DNA from: Ignavibacteria bacterium CG1_02_37_35
GTDB lineage: Bacteria; Bacteroidota; Ignavibacteria; Ignavibacteriales; Ignavibacteriaceae
NCBI GenBank assembly: GCA_001871325.1
Contig: MNVA01000098.1
Coordinates: 1 to 42,499 of the forward strand
Direction: 5' to 3'
DNA length: 42,499 nt
A program made the translations under genes and the position numbers. Positions 17,530 through 25,981 of this stretch are shown piece by piece; positions within the stretch are counted from its first letter, which is position 1; each line of letters starts with the position of its first letter. The notes beneath the pieces are model-generated. The model saw only the letters and a list, made by a program, of their open reading frames with translations. It was not told the DNA's origin and searched no databases.

Positions 17530-18810
17530 TTATTGAATTAGATAGTTCACTTGCTGCAAAAACTGAGGATTAGAGATTTTGACACAATCAAAATTGGATA
17601 TTTTCCCTCCATTCTTTAAGAACATTGAGAGTATCGCAAATGCCATCGCAATACGGTGATCGTGAAAACTTTCAAAAACGGGATTTTCATTTTGTATTGT
17701 TCCGCTAACTGAAAAACCATCGGGGAATTCCTCAACATCCAATCCAAGTATTTTATAATTTTGAACTAACGCAGAAATTCTATCTGATTCTTTTACACGC
17801 AACTCTGAAGCATTTCTAATCTCAAACTCTCCTGTTCCCAAAATGGATGCAACGGATAAGATTGGGATTTCATCAATTATATTGGGAATAATCTCTTTAG
17901 GAATTTCAATTGAATGGAGCTGACTGCTTCGCACAATTATATCACCGTACAACTCATTGTCTGATTTAAGTTGGTTTACCATTTCAATTTCACTTCCCGT
18001 TTCCTTTAATATTTTTATAATTCCGGTACGCGTTTCATTTAATGAAACGTGACGCAGAATCACTTCCGAGTTTTTTGCAAGTAATGTTAGCACGATAAAA
18101 AAAGCCGCAGAGGAAATATCCGAAGGGACAAAATAATTTTGAGCGGAAGGATAATTCTTTCTCGAAGAATAACTAAACCTCTTCCTTTCTTTCTCTTCCA
18201 CGCGTAAACCAAGCATTACTTCAGTGTGATTTCGTGTTTGCTCAGATTCAATTACGCAAGTTTCATCTTCCAAGTGAAGTCCGGCAAGAAGTATCGAACT
18301 TTTTACCTGAGCGCTTGCAACAGGCATTTCATAAATAATCGGAGAAAATTTTTCAGCGGGATGAATTGTTAAAGGTAAAGTCAGATTTGGTGTAGCGGAA
18401 AACTTTGCTCCCATTAAATACAGCGGTTCAATCACCCGTTTCATCGGACGTTGTGAAAGCGATGTATCACCGATTAATGTTGACTCAAACGGTTGTGCGG
18501 AAAGAAATCCGGCAAGCAGCCGGGCAGTTGTTCCCGAATTTCCAGCATCCAAATTATTTAAAGGGGCAGTGAAATTCTTGAATCCTTTTCCTTCAATTAT
18601 TAGTCTTTCATTTTCCCATTTACTCTTAACACCAAGTTCGGAAAAACATTTTAATGTTGATCGAACATCTTCTCCATTAGACAAATTTTCAATTTCGGAA
18701 AGTCCTTTTGCCATACAAGAAAATATCACTGCGCGGTGGGAAATTGATTTATCACCGGGCAAAGCGAGTTCTCCTTTAACTTTTCCAATTTTATTAAATT
18801 CTTGCGTCAT
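17530..18810 (-). CDS. aroA: 3-phosphoshikimate 1-carboxyvinyltransferase (EPSP synthase)
   Basis: Transfers enolpyruvate from PEP to shikimate-3-phosphate in the common aromatic amino acid pathway. The 426-residue protein carries the PEP/S3P loop LPGDKSISHRAVIF, the motif DAGNSGTTARLLAGFL, SLSQRPMKRVIEPL, the RVKESDRISAL motif, and DHRIAMAFAI near the C-terminus. The track begins at 18828, but the ATG at 18810 shares its A with the stop of trmH (TAATG), a classic coupled start. No other aro genes are nearby. Confidence 0.95.
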   Translation of the reverse strand: MTQEFNKIGKVKGELALPGDKSISHRAVIFSCMAKGLSEIENLSNGEDVRSTLKCFSELGVKSKWENERLIIEGKGFKNFTAPLNNLDAGNSGTTARLLAGFLSAQPFESTLIGDTSLSQRPMKRVIEPLYLMGAKFSATPNLTLPLTIHPAEKFSPIIYEMPVASAQVKSSILLAGLHLEDETCVIESEQTRNHTEVMLGLRVEEKERKRFSYSSRKNYPSAQNYFVPSDISSAAFFIVLTLLAKNSEVILRHVSLNETRTGIIKILKETGSEIEMVNQLKSDNELYGDIIVRSSQLHSIEIPKEIIPNIIDEIPILSVASILGTGEFEIRNASELRVKESDRISALVQNYKILGLDVEEFPDGFSVSGTIQNENPVFESFHDHRIAMAFAILSMFLKNGGKISNFDCVKISNPQFLQQVNYLIQ

Positions 18811-19400
18811 TATTTTTTCGTTAACCACTCCTCTATTCTTCGTTCAATTAATTCCGGATTATCTTTTTGATTATAAAAACCTTTCAACTTTCTTTGTCTC
18901 ATTGCTTCGTACAAAGTAACAGCAGCGGCGACAGAGATGTTCAGGCTTTGCACCATTCCCATCATCGGGATATAAAAAATAGTATCGGCGAGATTTTCTG
19001 CTTCATCAGAAATTCCACGATGTTCATTCCCAAAAACAAGCGCAATTTTTTTAGTAAGATCAAGATCATAAAGGTTTATCGGATTTTCCTTTAATGATGA
19101 AGCAAGAATTGTAAATCCTTCTTCGCGCAAAGTTTGATAACATTTTTTTACGTCCGTAAATTTTTCTTTTTCAACCCACTTAAAAGCAGAGGCAGAAGAT
19201 TTACTTCCGATTTTCGGATATTTTTCAATGTTATAAATAAGAGAGACTTTAGGAATTCCCACCGCATCGCAAGAACGGAAAACGGCGCTAACGTTATGAG
19301 GATCGTGGACATTTTCAAGAACAAGGCGAAGAGAATCCTGCCGCGCGGAAGCTACGGTAATGATTTTTCCTTTCCGCCGTTCTGTAATTTCTTTTTTCAA
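18810..19400 (-). CDS. trmH: tRNA (guanosine-2'-O-)-methyltransferase, TrmH type
   Basis: A SPOUT methyltransferase, most like TrmH, which modifies G18 in the D-loop of tRNAs. The three SPOUT motifs are present: NVHDPHNVSAVFRSCDAVGI, IALVFGNEHRGISDEA and YIPMMGMVQSLNISVAAAV. The 196-residue length fits. It appears to start with TTG, because the upstream in-frame codons are closed by a TGA inside a palindromic repeat and no ATG occurs before the conserved region. The start overlaps the hicB-like stop by 4 nt, and its stop overlaps the aroA start. The repeat sits a few bases upstream and may have replaced the original start region. Confidence 0.88.
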   Translation of the reverse strand: MKKEITERRKGKIITVASARQDSLRLVLENVHDPHNVSAVFRSCDAVGIPKVSLIYNIEKYPKIGSKSSASAFKWVEKEKFTDVKKCYQTLREEGFTILASSLKENPINLYDLDLTKKIALVFGNEHRGISDEAENLADTIFYIPMMGMVQSLNISVAAAVTLYEAMRQRKLKGFYNQKDNPELIERRIEEWLTKK

Positions 19401-19645
19401 CTCTTGCCTGCCTTGCCGTCAGACAGGTGGAATATTAATTTATAAATTGATTTGCAAGCGCTTCTTCCGGCTTTATCAACTAAAACTTTATGATGCTCAT
19501 CCAACTTTAAATAATACTTAGCTAACGAAACAATTTTTTCAATGGCTTCATCTTCTTTCTCAGCCCACGTTTCGCAACCTTTAATTGAGGGAATGGCTGC
19601 AGAATATCCGTCAAGCGCTTTTGAGATTATAATATCTAAAACCAT
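19397..19645 (-). CDS. HicB-like small protein, solitary
   Basis: An 82-residue protein with the HicB-type fold pattern: YSAAIPSIKGCETWAEKEDE AIEKI is split here as a partial RNase-H-like strand (YSAAIPSIKGCETWAEKEDE) followed by a helix. HicB proteins are usually antitoxins of HicA RNA-cleaving toxins, but no HicA-like ORF is next to it, so it may be a stand-alone member with another role. The last ten residues (HLSDGKAGKS) are encoded by a palindromic intergenic repeat, so the natural C-terminus has probably been altered. The stop overlaps the TTG start of trmH. Confidence 0.6.
   Translation of the reverse strand: MVLDIIISKALDGYSAAIPSIKGCETWAEKEDEAIEKIVSLAKYYLKLDEHHKVLVDKAGRSACKSIYKLIFHLSDGKAGKS
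19407..19427. repeat. Palindromic CCTG...CAGG repeat, copy 1
   Basis: CCTGCCTTGCCGTCAGACAG plus a final G forms an imperfect hairpin. Related copies lie at 25829-25849, 30541-30561 and 30618-30636. This copy overlaps the 3' end of the hicB-like gene and lies just before the trmH start. Confidence 0.75.
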
Positions 19646-19765
19646 GAGTAAATCATCTTACTTAAAACTGATACAAAAATTACAACTCAGCATTTTTTTA
19701 ATAAAACCATCGCTTGGCGGAATAGTATCCTCAGTTAAATCCTTGTTTTTTTGGACACGATTTAC

Positions 19766-19839
19766 GAACAAGGATTAACGAATAGCGATTTTTGATTTTA
19801 TTTTTAACTTCTAAAATCAAAAATCGTTAATCCTTGTTC
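19766..19839. repeat. Long inverted repeat with 7-nt insertion in one arm
   Basis: The left arm is GAACAAGGATTAAC, then an extra GAATAGC, then GATTTTTGATTTTA. The right arm is the exact reverse complement of the two outer parts (28 bp) across an 11-nt loop. Apart from the 7-nt insertion the pairing is perfect. It may act as a terminator for deoC on the minus strand or be an intergenic repeat element. Confidence 0.8.
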
Positions 19840-20053
19840 TGAAATCAAAAAAGTTTGGTTGTCGGCTTGGCCGCGCTAAGACTGAATGGTTGAGTGAAAA
19901 ACATTGAAAGTTTAAAACCGATAAAGAAACATTCATTCTTCCATTCATTCATCCATGCTTCCGAAATAAAATTCAACCACTTCATTTACCACAACTCTTA
20001 ACCGTGATGTATGTTAGTAAGTCACCTTACGCAAAAGATTCAATTGATGTCTT

Positions 20054-20111
20054 AATCGTAATCTTTTTCTTAATCTGCATTTGCCGTCTAAAAACGAGTA
20101 AGATTACGATT
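20054..20111. repeat. Inverted repeat AATCGTAATCTT / AAGATTACGATT
   Basis: A perfect 12-bp inverted repeat with a loop of about 34 nt, followed by ATTATGATTATGATTAAG repeats. It lies 50 nt downstream of the deoC stop (minus strand). It could serve as a 3' structure for deoC, but there is no clean U-run. Confidence 0.6.
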
Positions 20112-20158
20112 ATGATTATGATTAAGAAGATTTTTAATTATCAACTGCGTAACATGAG

Positions 20159-21025
20159 TTAGTAACTTGACTCACTTTTCTCGCCCATCACAATTTTAAC
20201 GCTGGCGCTGGCGCCGATTCGGTCTGCGCCGCTTGCAATCATTGCTTCGGCGTCTTCTTTGGATCGAATTCCGCCTGAAGCTTTTACGCCAATTGCAGAG
20301 CCGACAACCTTTTTCATCAATGCAACATCGCCAACAGTCGCTCCGCCTTTCGAAAATCCTGTTGAAGTTTTTACAAAATCAGCGCCCGCTTTTTTACAAA
20401 TCAAACAAGCTTTAACTTTTTCTTCATCGGTAAGAAGCGCGGTTTCTAAAATCACTTTACAAACATTACGATGCGCCTTAACCGCAGTAACAACTTTATT
20501 TACATCGTTAAAAACGTAATCATAATTTCCGCTTTTTAACTGCCCAACATTTATGACCATATCAATTTCAACGGCGCCGCTTGCAATTGCCTGCTCCGCT
20601 TCTAATCGCTTCACTTCGGTAGTTGTTGCTCCCAGCGGAAACCCGATTACCGTACAAACTTTAACATCGGTTCCTTTTAATAATGAAGAACAAAGCGGAA
20701 CAAATCCCGGATTAACGCAGACGGAAGCGAAATGATATTGTTTAGCTTCAGAACAAAGTTTTGTTATTTCATCATTAGTTGCATCGGGTTTCAGCATCGT
20801 GTGGTCAATCATTCTTGCAAGTGAAAGATCGGGGAGATGATCGCCGACGCCAAGCCCGGCAGTAATTCTTTCCGCCCCAACATTTACAATATTTTTAATC
20901 GCATTCGGCTGCGTGATGACGTTTGTTTCCCAGCCTTTGCAAGTATCACCCTGACAATAAAAATCGCGCAGTGATTTTTCTAAAAATACTTGCGAAACAA
21001 TTCTTTCAACTTTTGATGAATCCAT
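20159..21025 (-). CDS. deoC: Deoxyribose-phosphate aldolase with N-terminal extension
   Basis: Cleaves 2-deoxy-D-ribose 5-phosphate to glyceraldehyde 3-phosphate and acetaldehyde. The class I aldolase core starts at about residue 70 ([12 protein letters not shown]) and includes [28 protein letters not shown], the Schiff-base Lys in [10 protein letters not shown] and the second Lys in GVKASGGIR. The protein has 288 residues, about 65 more than the usual E. coli-independent bacterial length near 220, because of an N-terminal extension containing [10 protein letters not shown] with two Cys residues. AGGAAG lies just before the ATG, so the extension is probably translated. The gene is 2 nt downstream of folD. 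Confidence 0.93.
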   Translation of the reverse strand: MDSSKVERIVSQVFLEKSLRDFYCQGDTCKGWETNVITQPNAIKNIVNVGAERITAGLGVGDHLPDLSLARMIDHTMLKPDATNDEITKLCSEAKQYHFASVCVNPGFVPLCSSLLKGTDVKVCTVIGFPLGATTTEVKRLEAEQAIASGAVEIDMVINVGQLKSGNYDYVFNDVNKVVTAVKAHRNVCKVILETALLTDEEKVKACLICKKAGADFVKTSTGFSKGGATVGDVALMKKVVGSAIGVKASGGIRSKEDAEAMIASGADRIGASASVKIVMGEKSESSY

Positions 21026-21027
21026 TT

Positions 21028-21906
21028 TTACTTCCTGAATTTTAAATAAGCTTTAAAAGTATTTTGTAATAACATTGCTATCGTCATTGGTCCAACTCCG
21101 CCCGGCACAGGAGTAATGAATGATGCTTTAGGAGAGACGTTTTCAAAATCAACATCACCGACAATTTTATATCCTTTTGCCTGAGTCGCATCTTCAACGC
21201 GATTTATCCCGACATCAATTACAACAGTCCCCTCTTGAACCATATCCGCTTTGATGAAATTTGGGACACCGATTGCTGCAATTAAAATGTCGGCGGACAA
21301 AGTATATTTTTTTAAATCGGCGGCAGCGGAATGACAAACCGTAACGATAGCATTTGCAAATTCTTTTTTCTGAAGCAAAATATTTGCGATAGGTTTACCG
21401 ACAATATTACTGCGCCCAACAACCACAACGTGCTTCCCTTTGGTTTGAATATTATACCGCTTCAGCAATTCTTGAATACCCGCCGGAGTACACGGGAAAA
21501 ATGTATCATTCCCGATAACTAAATTCCCAACGCTTACCGGATGAAAACCGTCAACATCTTTTTCGGGAGCGATTGCGTTTATAATTTTTGATCCGTTGAT
21601 CTGCCTTGGCAGCGGAAGTTGAACTAATATCCCGTTGAAATGATTATCATCATTATACTTCTGTACAACTCTCAATAATTCATGTTCCGTTGTTGATTCG
21701 GAAAGTTTTTCAACTTTGGAAAGGAACCCAATTTCTTCACACGCTTTTGCTTTGCTGTTTACATAAACTTTTGAGGCGGAATTTTCACCGACAAGAATAG
21801 TAACTAAACCGGGAACATTCTTCCCTTCTTGTTTTAACTTATCAACTTCTCGCTTTAATTCAACTCGAATTTCAGCGGCGACTTTTTTACCATCAATTAA
21901 AATCAT
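21028..21906 (-). CDS. folD: Bifunctional methylenetetrahydrofolate dehydrogenase/cyclohydrolase
   Basis: Interconverts 5,10-methylene-, 5,10-methenyl- and 10-formyl-tetrahydrofolate using NADP. The 292-residue protein shows all the family landmarks: [17 protein letters not shown] with the catalytic Tyr-x3-Lys, [23 protein letters not shown], the nucleotide-binding [13 protein letters not shown], and [14 protein letters not shown]. It is 5 nt downstream of the ymdB-like gene and 2 nt upstream of deoC, so the three likely form one operon. Confidence 0.96.
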   Translation of the reverse strand: MILIDGKKVAAEIRVELKREVDKLKQEGKNVPGLVTILVGENSASKVYVNSKAKACEEIGFLSKVEKLSESTTEHELLRVVQKYNDDNHFNGILVQLPLPRQINGSKIINAIAPEKDVDGFHPVSVGNLVIGNDTFFPCTPAGIQELLKRYNIQTKGKHVVVVGRSNIVGKPIANILLQKKEFANAIVTVCHSAAADLKKYTLSADILIAAIGVPNFIKADMVQEGTVVIDVGINRVEDATQAKGYKIVGDVDFENVSPKASFITPVPGGVGPMTIAMLLQNTFKAYLKFRK

Positions 21907-21911
21907 AGTTG

Positions 21912-22715
21912 CTAACTGACTGAAGTATTAAATTCCGGAAATAATATTCTTTCAACGGAAACTGTTTTTCCCGTTGATGCATCAACCTTAAACACAACAC
22001 CGCAGAGATGCACATCATTTTCCGCCGTTTCATATTTTTGCGGTGTTTGATAAATAAAGCGGTTTACTGCTGCCTGCGTTTTCATTCCGATAACAGAATC
22101 ATAGGGACCGGTCATCCCTACATCGGTAATGTACCCGGTACCGTTCGGAAAAATTCGCTCATCACTTGTTTGCACGTGCGTGTGAGTGCCGACAATGGCG
22201 CTTACTTTACCATCAAGATAACTTGCGAGTGCAATTTTTTCCGCAGTAGCTTCGGCGTGAAAATCAATAAAAATTATTTTTGTCTCAGATTTAATCCGTG
22301 CAAGTATCCAATCCGCCGAGCGAAAAGGACAATCAATCGTTGCCATATAAGCTCTGCCCTGCAAATTAACAACGGCAACTTTTCCTCTTTTCGAATCAAC
22401 AATTACATGACCGTTTCCATGAGTCCCTTTAGGATAATTCAAAGGACGAAGCACACGAGGCTCGTTCTTTAAATATTCTTGTGTCTGATGTTTATCCCAC
22501 GTATGATTTCCGCCGGTAATTGCATGAACGCCAAGATTAAAAAGTATTTCACCATCTTTCGGCAAAATCCCTTTTCCATCAGCGACATTTTCACCATTAG
22601 CAATAACCACGTCTGCTTTGTATTTTTGAATCATGCCAGGAAGCCATGTTTGTACGAAGGTTAATCCCGGTTTGCCAATAATGTCGCCGATAAAAAGTAT
22701 ATTAATTAATTCCAT
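21912..22715 (-). CDS. ymdB: YmdB-family metallophosphoesterase
   Basis: A calcineurin-like phosphodiesterase of the TIGR00282/YmdB family, characterised in Bacillus as acting on 2',3'-cyclic nucleotides. The metal ligands lie in FIGDIIGKPG, ANGENVADGKG, TGGNHTWDKH, FIDFHAEATAEK and VGTHTHVQTSD, which is the full family set. The 267-residue length is normal. AGGAGAAT precedes the ATG. It heads the minus-strand operon with folD and deoC and is divergent from the DnaQ-UvrC fusion gene, with 79 nt between the starts. Confidence 0.9.
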   Translation of the reverse strand: MELINILFIGDIIGKPGLTFVQTWLPGMIQKYKADVVIANGENVADGKGILPKDGEILFNLGVHAITGGNHTWDKHQTQEYLKNEPRVLRPLNYPKGTHGNGHVIVDSKRGKVAVVNLQGRAYMATIDCPFRSADWILARIKSETKIIFIDFHAEATAEKIALASYLDGKVSAIVGTHTHVQTSDERIFPNGTGYITDVGMTGPYDSVIGMKTQAAVNRFIYQTPQKYETAENDVHLCGVVFKVDASTGKTVSVERILFPEFNTSVS

Positions 22716-22794
22716 ATTCTCCTAAATTTGTAGGGAAAATATATCTAATTAAAAAGTAACTTAAAAGAATTGAGAAAGATTTCTCCGGTTTTAT

Positions 22795-24513
22795 ATGCTG
22801 AACACTGAAATTTTACAACTTCCAATTGAAGAAGCGGAGTTTTCCGTTGTTGATGTTGAGACAACCGGGTTAGGTCCGGCAAATAATAACATCATCGAAA
22901 TCGGTTTGGTGAAAATAAAAAATTTCAAAGTGATTGACCGGTATAATTCTTTTATCAATCCCGGGAGAGCGATTCCCCCTTTTATTACGCAGTTCACCGG
23001 CATTTCGGATGATGACGTTTACGACGCGCCATTCTTTGAAGATTTGGTAAAACCTTTACAGGATTTTTTAGAGGATTCGGTTTTAGTCGGACACAATTTA
23101 CAATTCGATTTAAGTTTTCTTCGGAAAGAATTTCGAGTTTGCGGAATCGAAAATTACCAGCCTCTTCAGCTTTGCACCCTTCGTTTGGCAAGACGAATGC
23201 TGCCAAATCTCAAAAGCCGATCGCTGGGAAATCTTGCAAACCATCTTCATTTAAAAAATGAAGATGCACACCGTGCTTATGCCGATGCGGAAGTAACAGC
23301 AAAAATTCTTTACGCGTTAGTTGAAATATTAAAAGCCGCAGAAGGTTTTCAGACGGTTCAAGAATTTATTAATTATCAATACCAGTCCGTTCAAATAAAG
23401 CCGGGAGTTCCGCTTAAAAAAAATCTTGCAGATGCATTTCTCTCGCTTCCCAAATCTCCCGGCGTTTATTTCTTTTTTAATAAGAAGGAAGAAATAATTT
23501 ATATCGGGAAAGCGAAATCACTGCGAGAAAGGATAAAATCTTATCTCGCTCCAACTTCTGCGCGGAAGAGTAAAAAAATTCTTACCACGGCGCATAAATT
23601 TAAAACAATAACCACAAAAACCGAATTAATCGCACTGCTTGCCGAAGCCGAATTGATAAAAAAGATAAATCCTAAAATGAATGTTATGTTGAAACAGTAT
23701 CATAATAAATATTTCTTACGATTTTCACTTACTCATAAAGCTCCAAAGATTGAACTGACCAACAAATTTTCTTTTGATGGAAATGATTATTTCGGGATGT
23801 TCATTTCGCGTAAACTTGCCCAGCAAGTCCTTGATATGATTGACAAAATTTTTCTTCTGCGCGAGTGTGATGAAAAAGAATTTAAAAAGAAACACAGATG
23901 TTTTCTTGCAGAGATTGAACGCTGCACTGCTCCCTGTGTAGTTGATACTATTGAGCCTTATCTAGATGAAGTGAATAATGTGTACGAGTTTCTTTACGGG
24001 AAGAATCAATTTGCCGTTGACCGGTTGATCTCGAAAATGAAAAGTTATTCCTCTCAACTTCGTTTTGAAAAAGCCTCAGAAATAAAGGAATTAATTTCGC
24101 TTGTTCTCTCACAAATTCATAAATCATCTCTGCTTGCAGAACCGATCAATACCGCAAATGTGCTGTTTGAAATATCCGGTTATGAAGGACAAAAAGATTA
24201 TCTTCTTCTCCTCCAGGGAAAACTTTTTATTAAAGACTACTTTGCGAATGACCAAATAAATTTTGACCGCGCTTTAGAAGATTATTTTGATGGGACAACA
24301 CAGCTTGATTATAATCCCAACGATGAAGATTTGGAAAAAATAAAAATTACATTAAACTGGATAACACAGCATCGTCAAGTTGTTCATATTTTTTATTTAA
24401 AAGAGTTCCACACAAGGGAAGAACTTTTCAAAAAGATGGAACGGGGCAAAATAGTTTCCTCTGCACCGGATGAATCATATTTCGAAATAAATAATTTCAT
24501 CCCGCAAGAGTAA
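22795..24513 (+). CDS. DnaQ-type exonuclease fused to UvrC-like GIY-YIG half
   Basis: A probable DNA-processing nuclease with two catalytic domains. Residues about 10-185 form a DEDDh 3'-5' exonuclease (FSVVDVETTGLG, VGHNLQFDLSFL, and the HRAYADAE motif). Residues about 215-300 form a GIY-YIG endonuclease (SPGVYFFFNKKEEIIYIGKA with the catalytic Arg in KSLRERIKSYL). These are followed by the UvrC-type segment CTAPC and a UVR-like helix pair (SQLRFEKASEIKELI). The C-terminal RNase-H-like and HhH parts of UvrC are absent. Such DnaQ-Cho/UvrC fusions are known in several bacterial groups; the role is inferred to be repair or end processing. At 572 residues it is consistent with the fusion. No strong ribosome binding site is seen. 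Confidence 0.85.
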   Translation: MLNTEILQLPIEEAEFSVVDVETTGLGPANNNIIEIGLVKIKNFKVIDRYNSFINPGRAIPPFITQFTGISDDDVYDAPFFEDLVKPLQDFLEDSVLVGHNLQFDLSFLRKEFRVCGIENYQPLQLCTLRLARRMLPNLKSRSLGNLANHLHLKNEDAHRAYADAEVTAKILYALVEILKAAEGFQTVQEFINYQYQSVQIKPGVPLKKNLADAFLSLPKSPGVYFFFNKKEEIIYIGKAKSLRERIKSYLAPTSARKSKKILTTAHKFKTITTKTELIALLAEAELIKKINPKMNVMLKQYHNKYFLRFSLTHKAPKIELTNKFSFDGNDYFGMFISRKLAQQVLDMIDKIFLLRECDEKEFKKKHRCFLAEIERCTAPCVVDTIEPYLDEVNNVYEFLYGKNQFAVDRLISKMKSYSSQLRFEKASEIKELISLVLSQIHKSSLLAEPINTANVLFEISGYEGQKDYLLLLQGKLFIKDYFANDQINFDRALEDYFDGTTQLDYNPNDEDLEKIKITLNWITQHRQVVHIFYLKEFHTREELFKKMERGKIVSSAPDESYFEINNFIPQE

Positions 24514-24580
24514 TTATTTTGACCAAACTCTTTGAAAATCAATGAGAAGTTTCTAAGTTTCATTAAATAAAAGGAAGACT

Positions 24581-25783
24581 ATGAGCGAAACGTTATCAAT
24601 TCTAATTTTTTCGGAAAACAGGGAATCCGCCGGAATGTATCAAACCCTTGCTTCCGAATTCCAGGCTCAAATTCTTATAAAAGAAAAGAATAAAAATAAC
24701 CTTGCCTTATTAATGGAAAGACCATACGACTTCCTTATAGATGAAGTTCAAAATCCGGTATTGAACGAAATTGAATTTGTTGATCTTTTAAGTGATGCGG
24801 CTCCCGGTGTCCCAATTCTTTTAGTCTCTTCTTTTTTCTATGACACCAAAGATATCGTCTTCGGAAGAAAAATAGCCGGCTTTCTCTTAAAACCACTCAC
24901 CTTCGAAAAACTTCAGCTGGAAGTTAAATTAATTCTAAAACAAAAAAGAGATCGAACTGTTGAAGAGATTGCGGAAATGCGGGAAGTTCCCCCTGTTGAT
25001 TCGTTAGTATCGCAAAACAAAAAGTTATCGGTTTTATTTGAAATTTCTAAAAGCATTAACTGCATCAAAGATTTTGATGAAATGCTTCTTCACATTGTAG
25101 AGGTAGCGGCAAATTCCCTTGATGCTGAACGCGCCACTCTCTTTATTCTTGATAGTCAAAAAAAGGAATTATGGTCAAAATCAGGTATCGGCATTCATCA
25201 GAAAGAAATTAGAATCTCTATTGATTCCGGAATTGCAGGAGAAGTAGCCCAAAGTAACTCCTATCAAATAATTGACGATCCTTACAGCCATCCTAAATTC
25301 AATAAAAAGGTTGACAAAGTTACCGGGTTTAAAACACGAAATATTCTTTGTGTCCCTATGACAAATATTAACGGTGATGTTATTGGCGTTTTCCAAATCT
25401 TAAATAAAAAAGAAGGTTTATTTACTTCGGATGATGCACAGTTTTTAAGTGCAATGGCGGTTAGTACCGGAATTGCAATCGAAAATTCTTTACTCCGTGA
25501 AGAATTAAAAAATCAATTAGAAAAGGTCAAAACTACTTACGACGAACTCTACATCGCTCAAAATCAAATTGTGAAAGAAACAAAAATGGTGAACACTTTA
25601 GAACTTCTGAATAAGATTAAAACCGAAATGTTTCAACCGCAGACTTATGACGCTCTTATTAGCGGGTTAAAAAATGTGAAAAACTTTCAACAAGTCCTTG
25701 ATCAAATAAATCTCTTTAAAGAAAAAAATCTTTCATACTTAGATAACGCTGAAAAAGAAATTAAAAAATCTACCCGGCATTAA
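24581..25783 (+). CDS. Degenerate receiver domain plus GAF domain signalling protein
   Basis: A cytoplasmic signalling protein without an output domain that I can recognise. Residues 1-120 look like a response-regulator receiver: ILLVSS and the conserved Lys in FLLKPLTFEKL are present. The acidic pair and the phospho-acceptor are altered: DFLIDEVQNP places Glu where Asp is expected. A GAF domain follows (about 150-305; FDEMLLHIVEVAANSLDAER, GIAGEVAQSNSYQIIDDPYS, VPMTNINGDVIGVFQILNKK). The end (about 310-400) is a coiled coil with a small helical tail. AGGAAG precedes the ATG. It is on the same strand as the nuclease fusion, 67 nt downstream. Confidence 0.75.
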   Translation: MSETLSILIFSENRESAGMYQTLASEFQAQILIKEKNKNNLALLMERPYDFLIDEVQNPVLNEIEFVDLLSDAAPGVPILLVSSFFYDTKDIVFGRKIAGFLLKPLTFEKLQLEVKLILKQKRDRTVEEIAEMREVPPVDSLVSQNKKLSVLFEISKSINCIKDFDEMLLHIVEVAANSLDAERATLFILDSQKKELWSKSGIGIHQKEIRISIDSGIAGEVAQSNSYQIIDDPYSHPKFNKKVDKVTGFKTRNILCVPMTNINGDVIGVFQILNKKEGLFTSDDAQFLSAMAVSTGIAIENSLLREELKNQLEKVKTTYDELYIAQNQIVKETKMVNTLELLNKIKTEMFQPQTYDALISGLKNVKNFQQVLDQINLFKEKNLSYLDNAEKEIKKSTRH

Positions 25784-25800
25784 CTACTATTTATAATAGA

Positions 25801-25880
25801 GCGAAAAGTAGCAATGGATGATGTTTGACCTGTTTGCCGACAAAGTAGGTGAAAATTGATAAAATCATTTTTAAATATTT
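25801..25880. repeat. Direct repeat, left copy
   Basis: About 80 nt, starting GCGAAAAGTAGCAATGGATG and ending ATTTTTAAATATTT. By eye it differs from the copy at 30513-30600 at six positions plus an 8-nt gap. It includes the CCTG...AGG palindrome (25829-25849). It begins 17 nt after the preceding stop codon. Confidence 0.9.
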
Positions 25881-25981
25881 AGCAAAAAAAAACAAAAACA
25901 TTTTTAGAAATCTCTTGACTTTCTCGTTTTTCTTTTTGATTATAGTCACGGAAAAATTAAATTATAAAAGGATCTGCTTTT

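Larger units (their letters stand above)
19646..20158. other. Repeat-filled intergenic region upstream of hicB-like gene
   Basis: About 510 nt without a credible gene. It contains a 28-bp interrupted inverted repeat (19766-19839), an (ATTC)n tract near 19930-19953 and a second inverted repeat (about 20054-20111). The small plus-strand ORF in the track at 19542-19778 is a shadow of the hicB-like gene and these repeats. Confidence 0.6.

Noticed and set aside
19397-19645. Complete HicAB toxin-antitoxin system
   Set aside because: Only a HicB-like ORF is visible. No HicA-like ORF of about 60-80 aa with the conserved His is next to it on either side.
19542-19778. Plus-strand 78-aa ORF overlapping the hicB-like gene
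   Set aside because: It is antisense to the hicB-like gene and runs into a repeat; no sign of coding constraint.
20054-20135. Possible CRISPR-like repeats (ATGATTATGATT)
   Set aside because: The units are short, contiguous and palindromic without spacers of uniform length, so they are simple repeats.
21331-22664. Plus-strand ORFs of 61-154 aa across folD and the ymdB-like gene
   Set aside because: Antisense shadows of two genes with complete family motifs on the minus strand.
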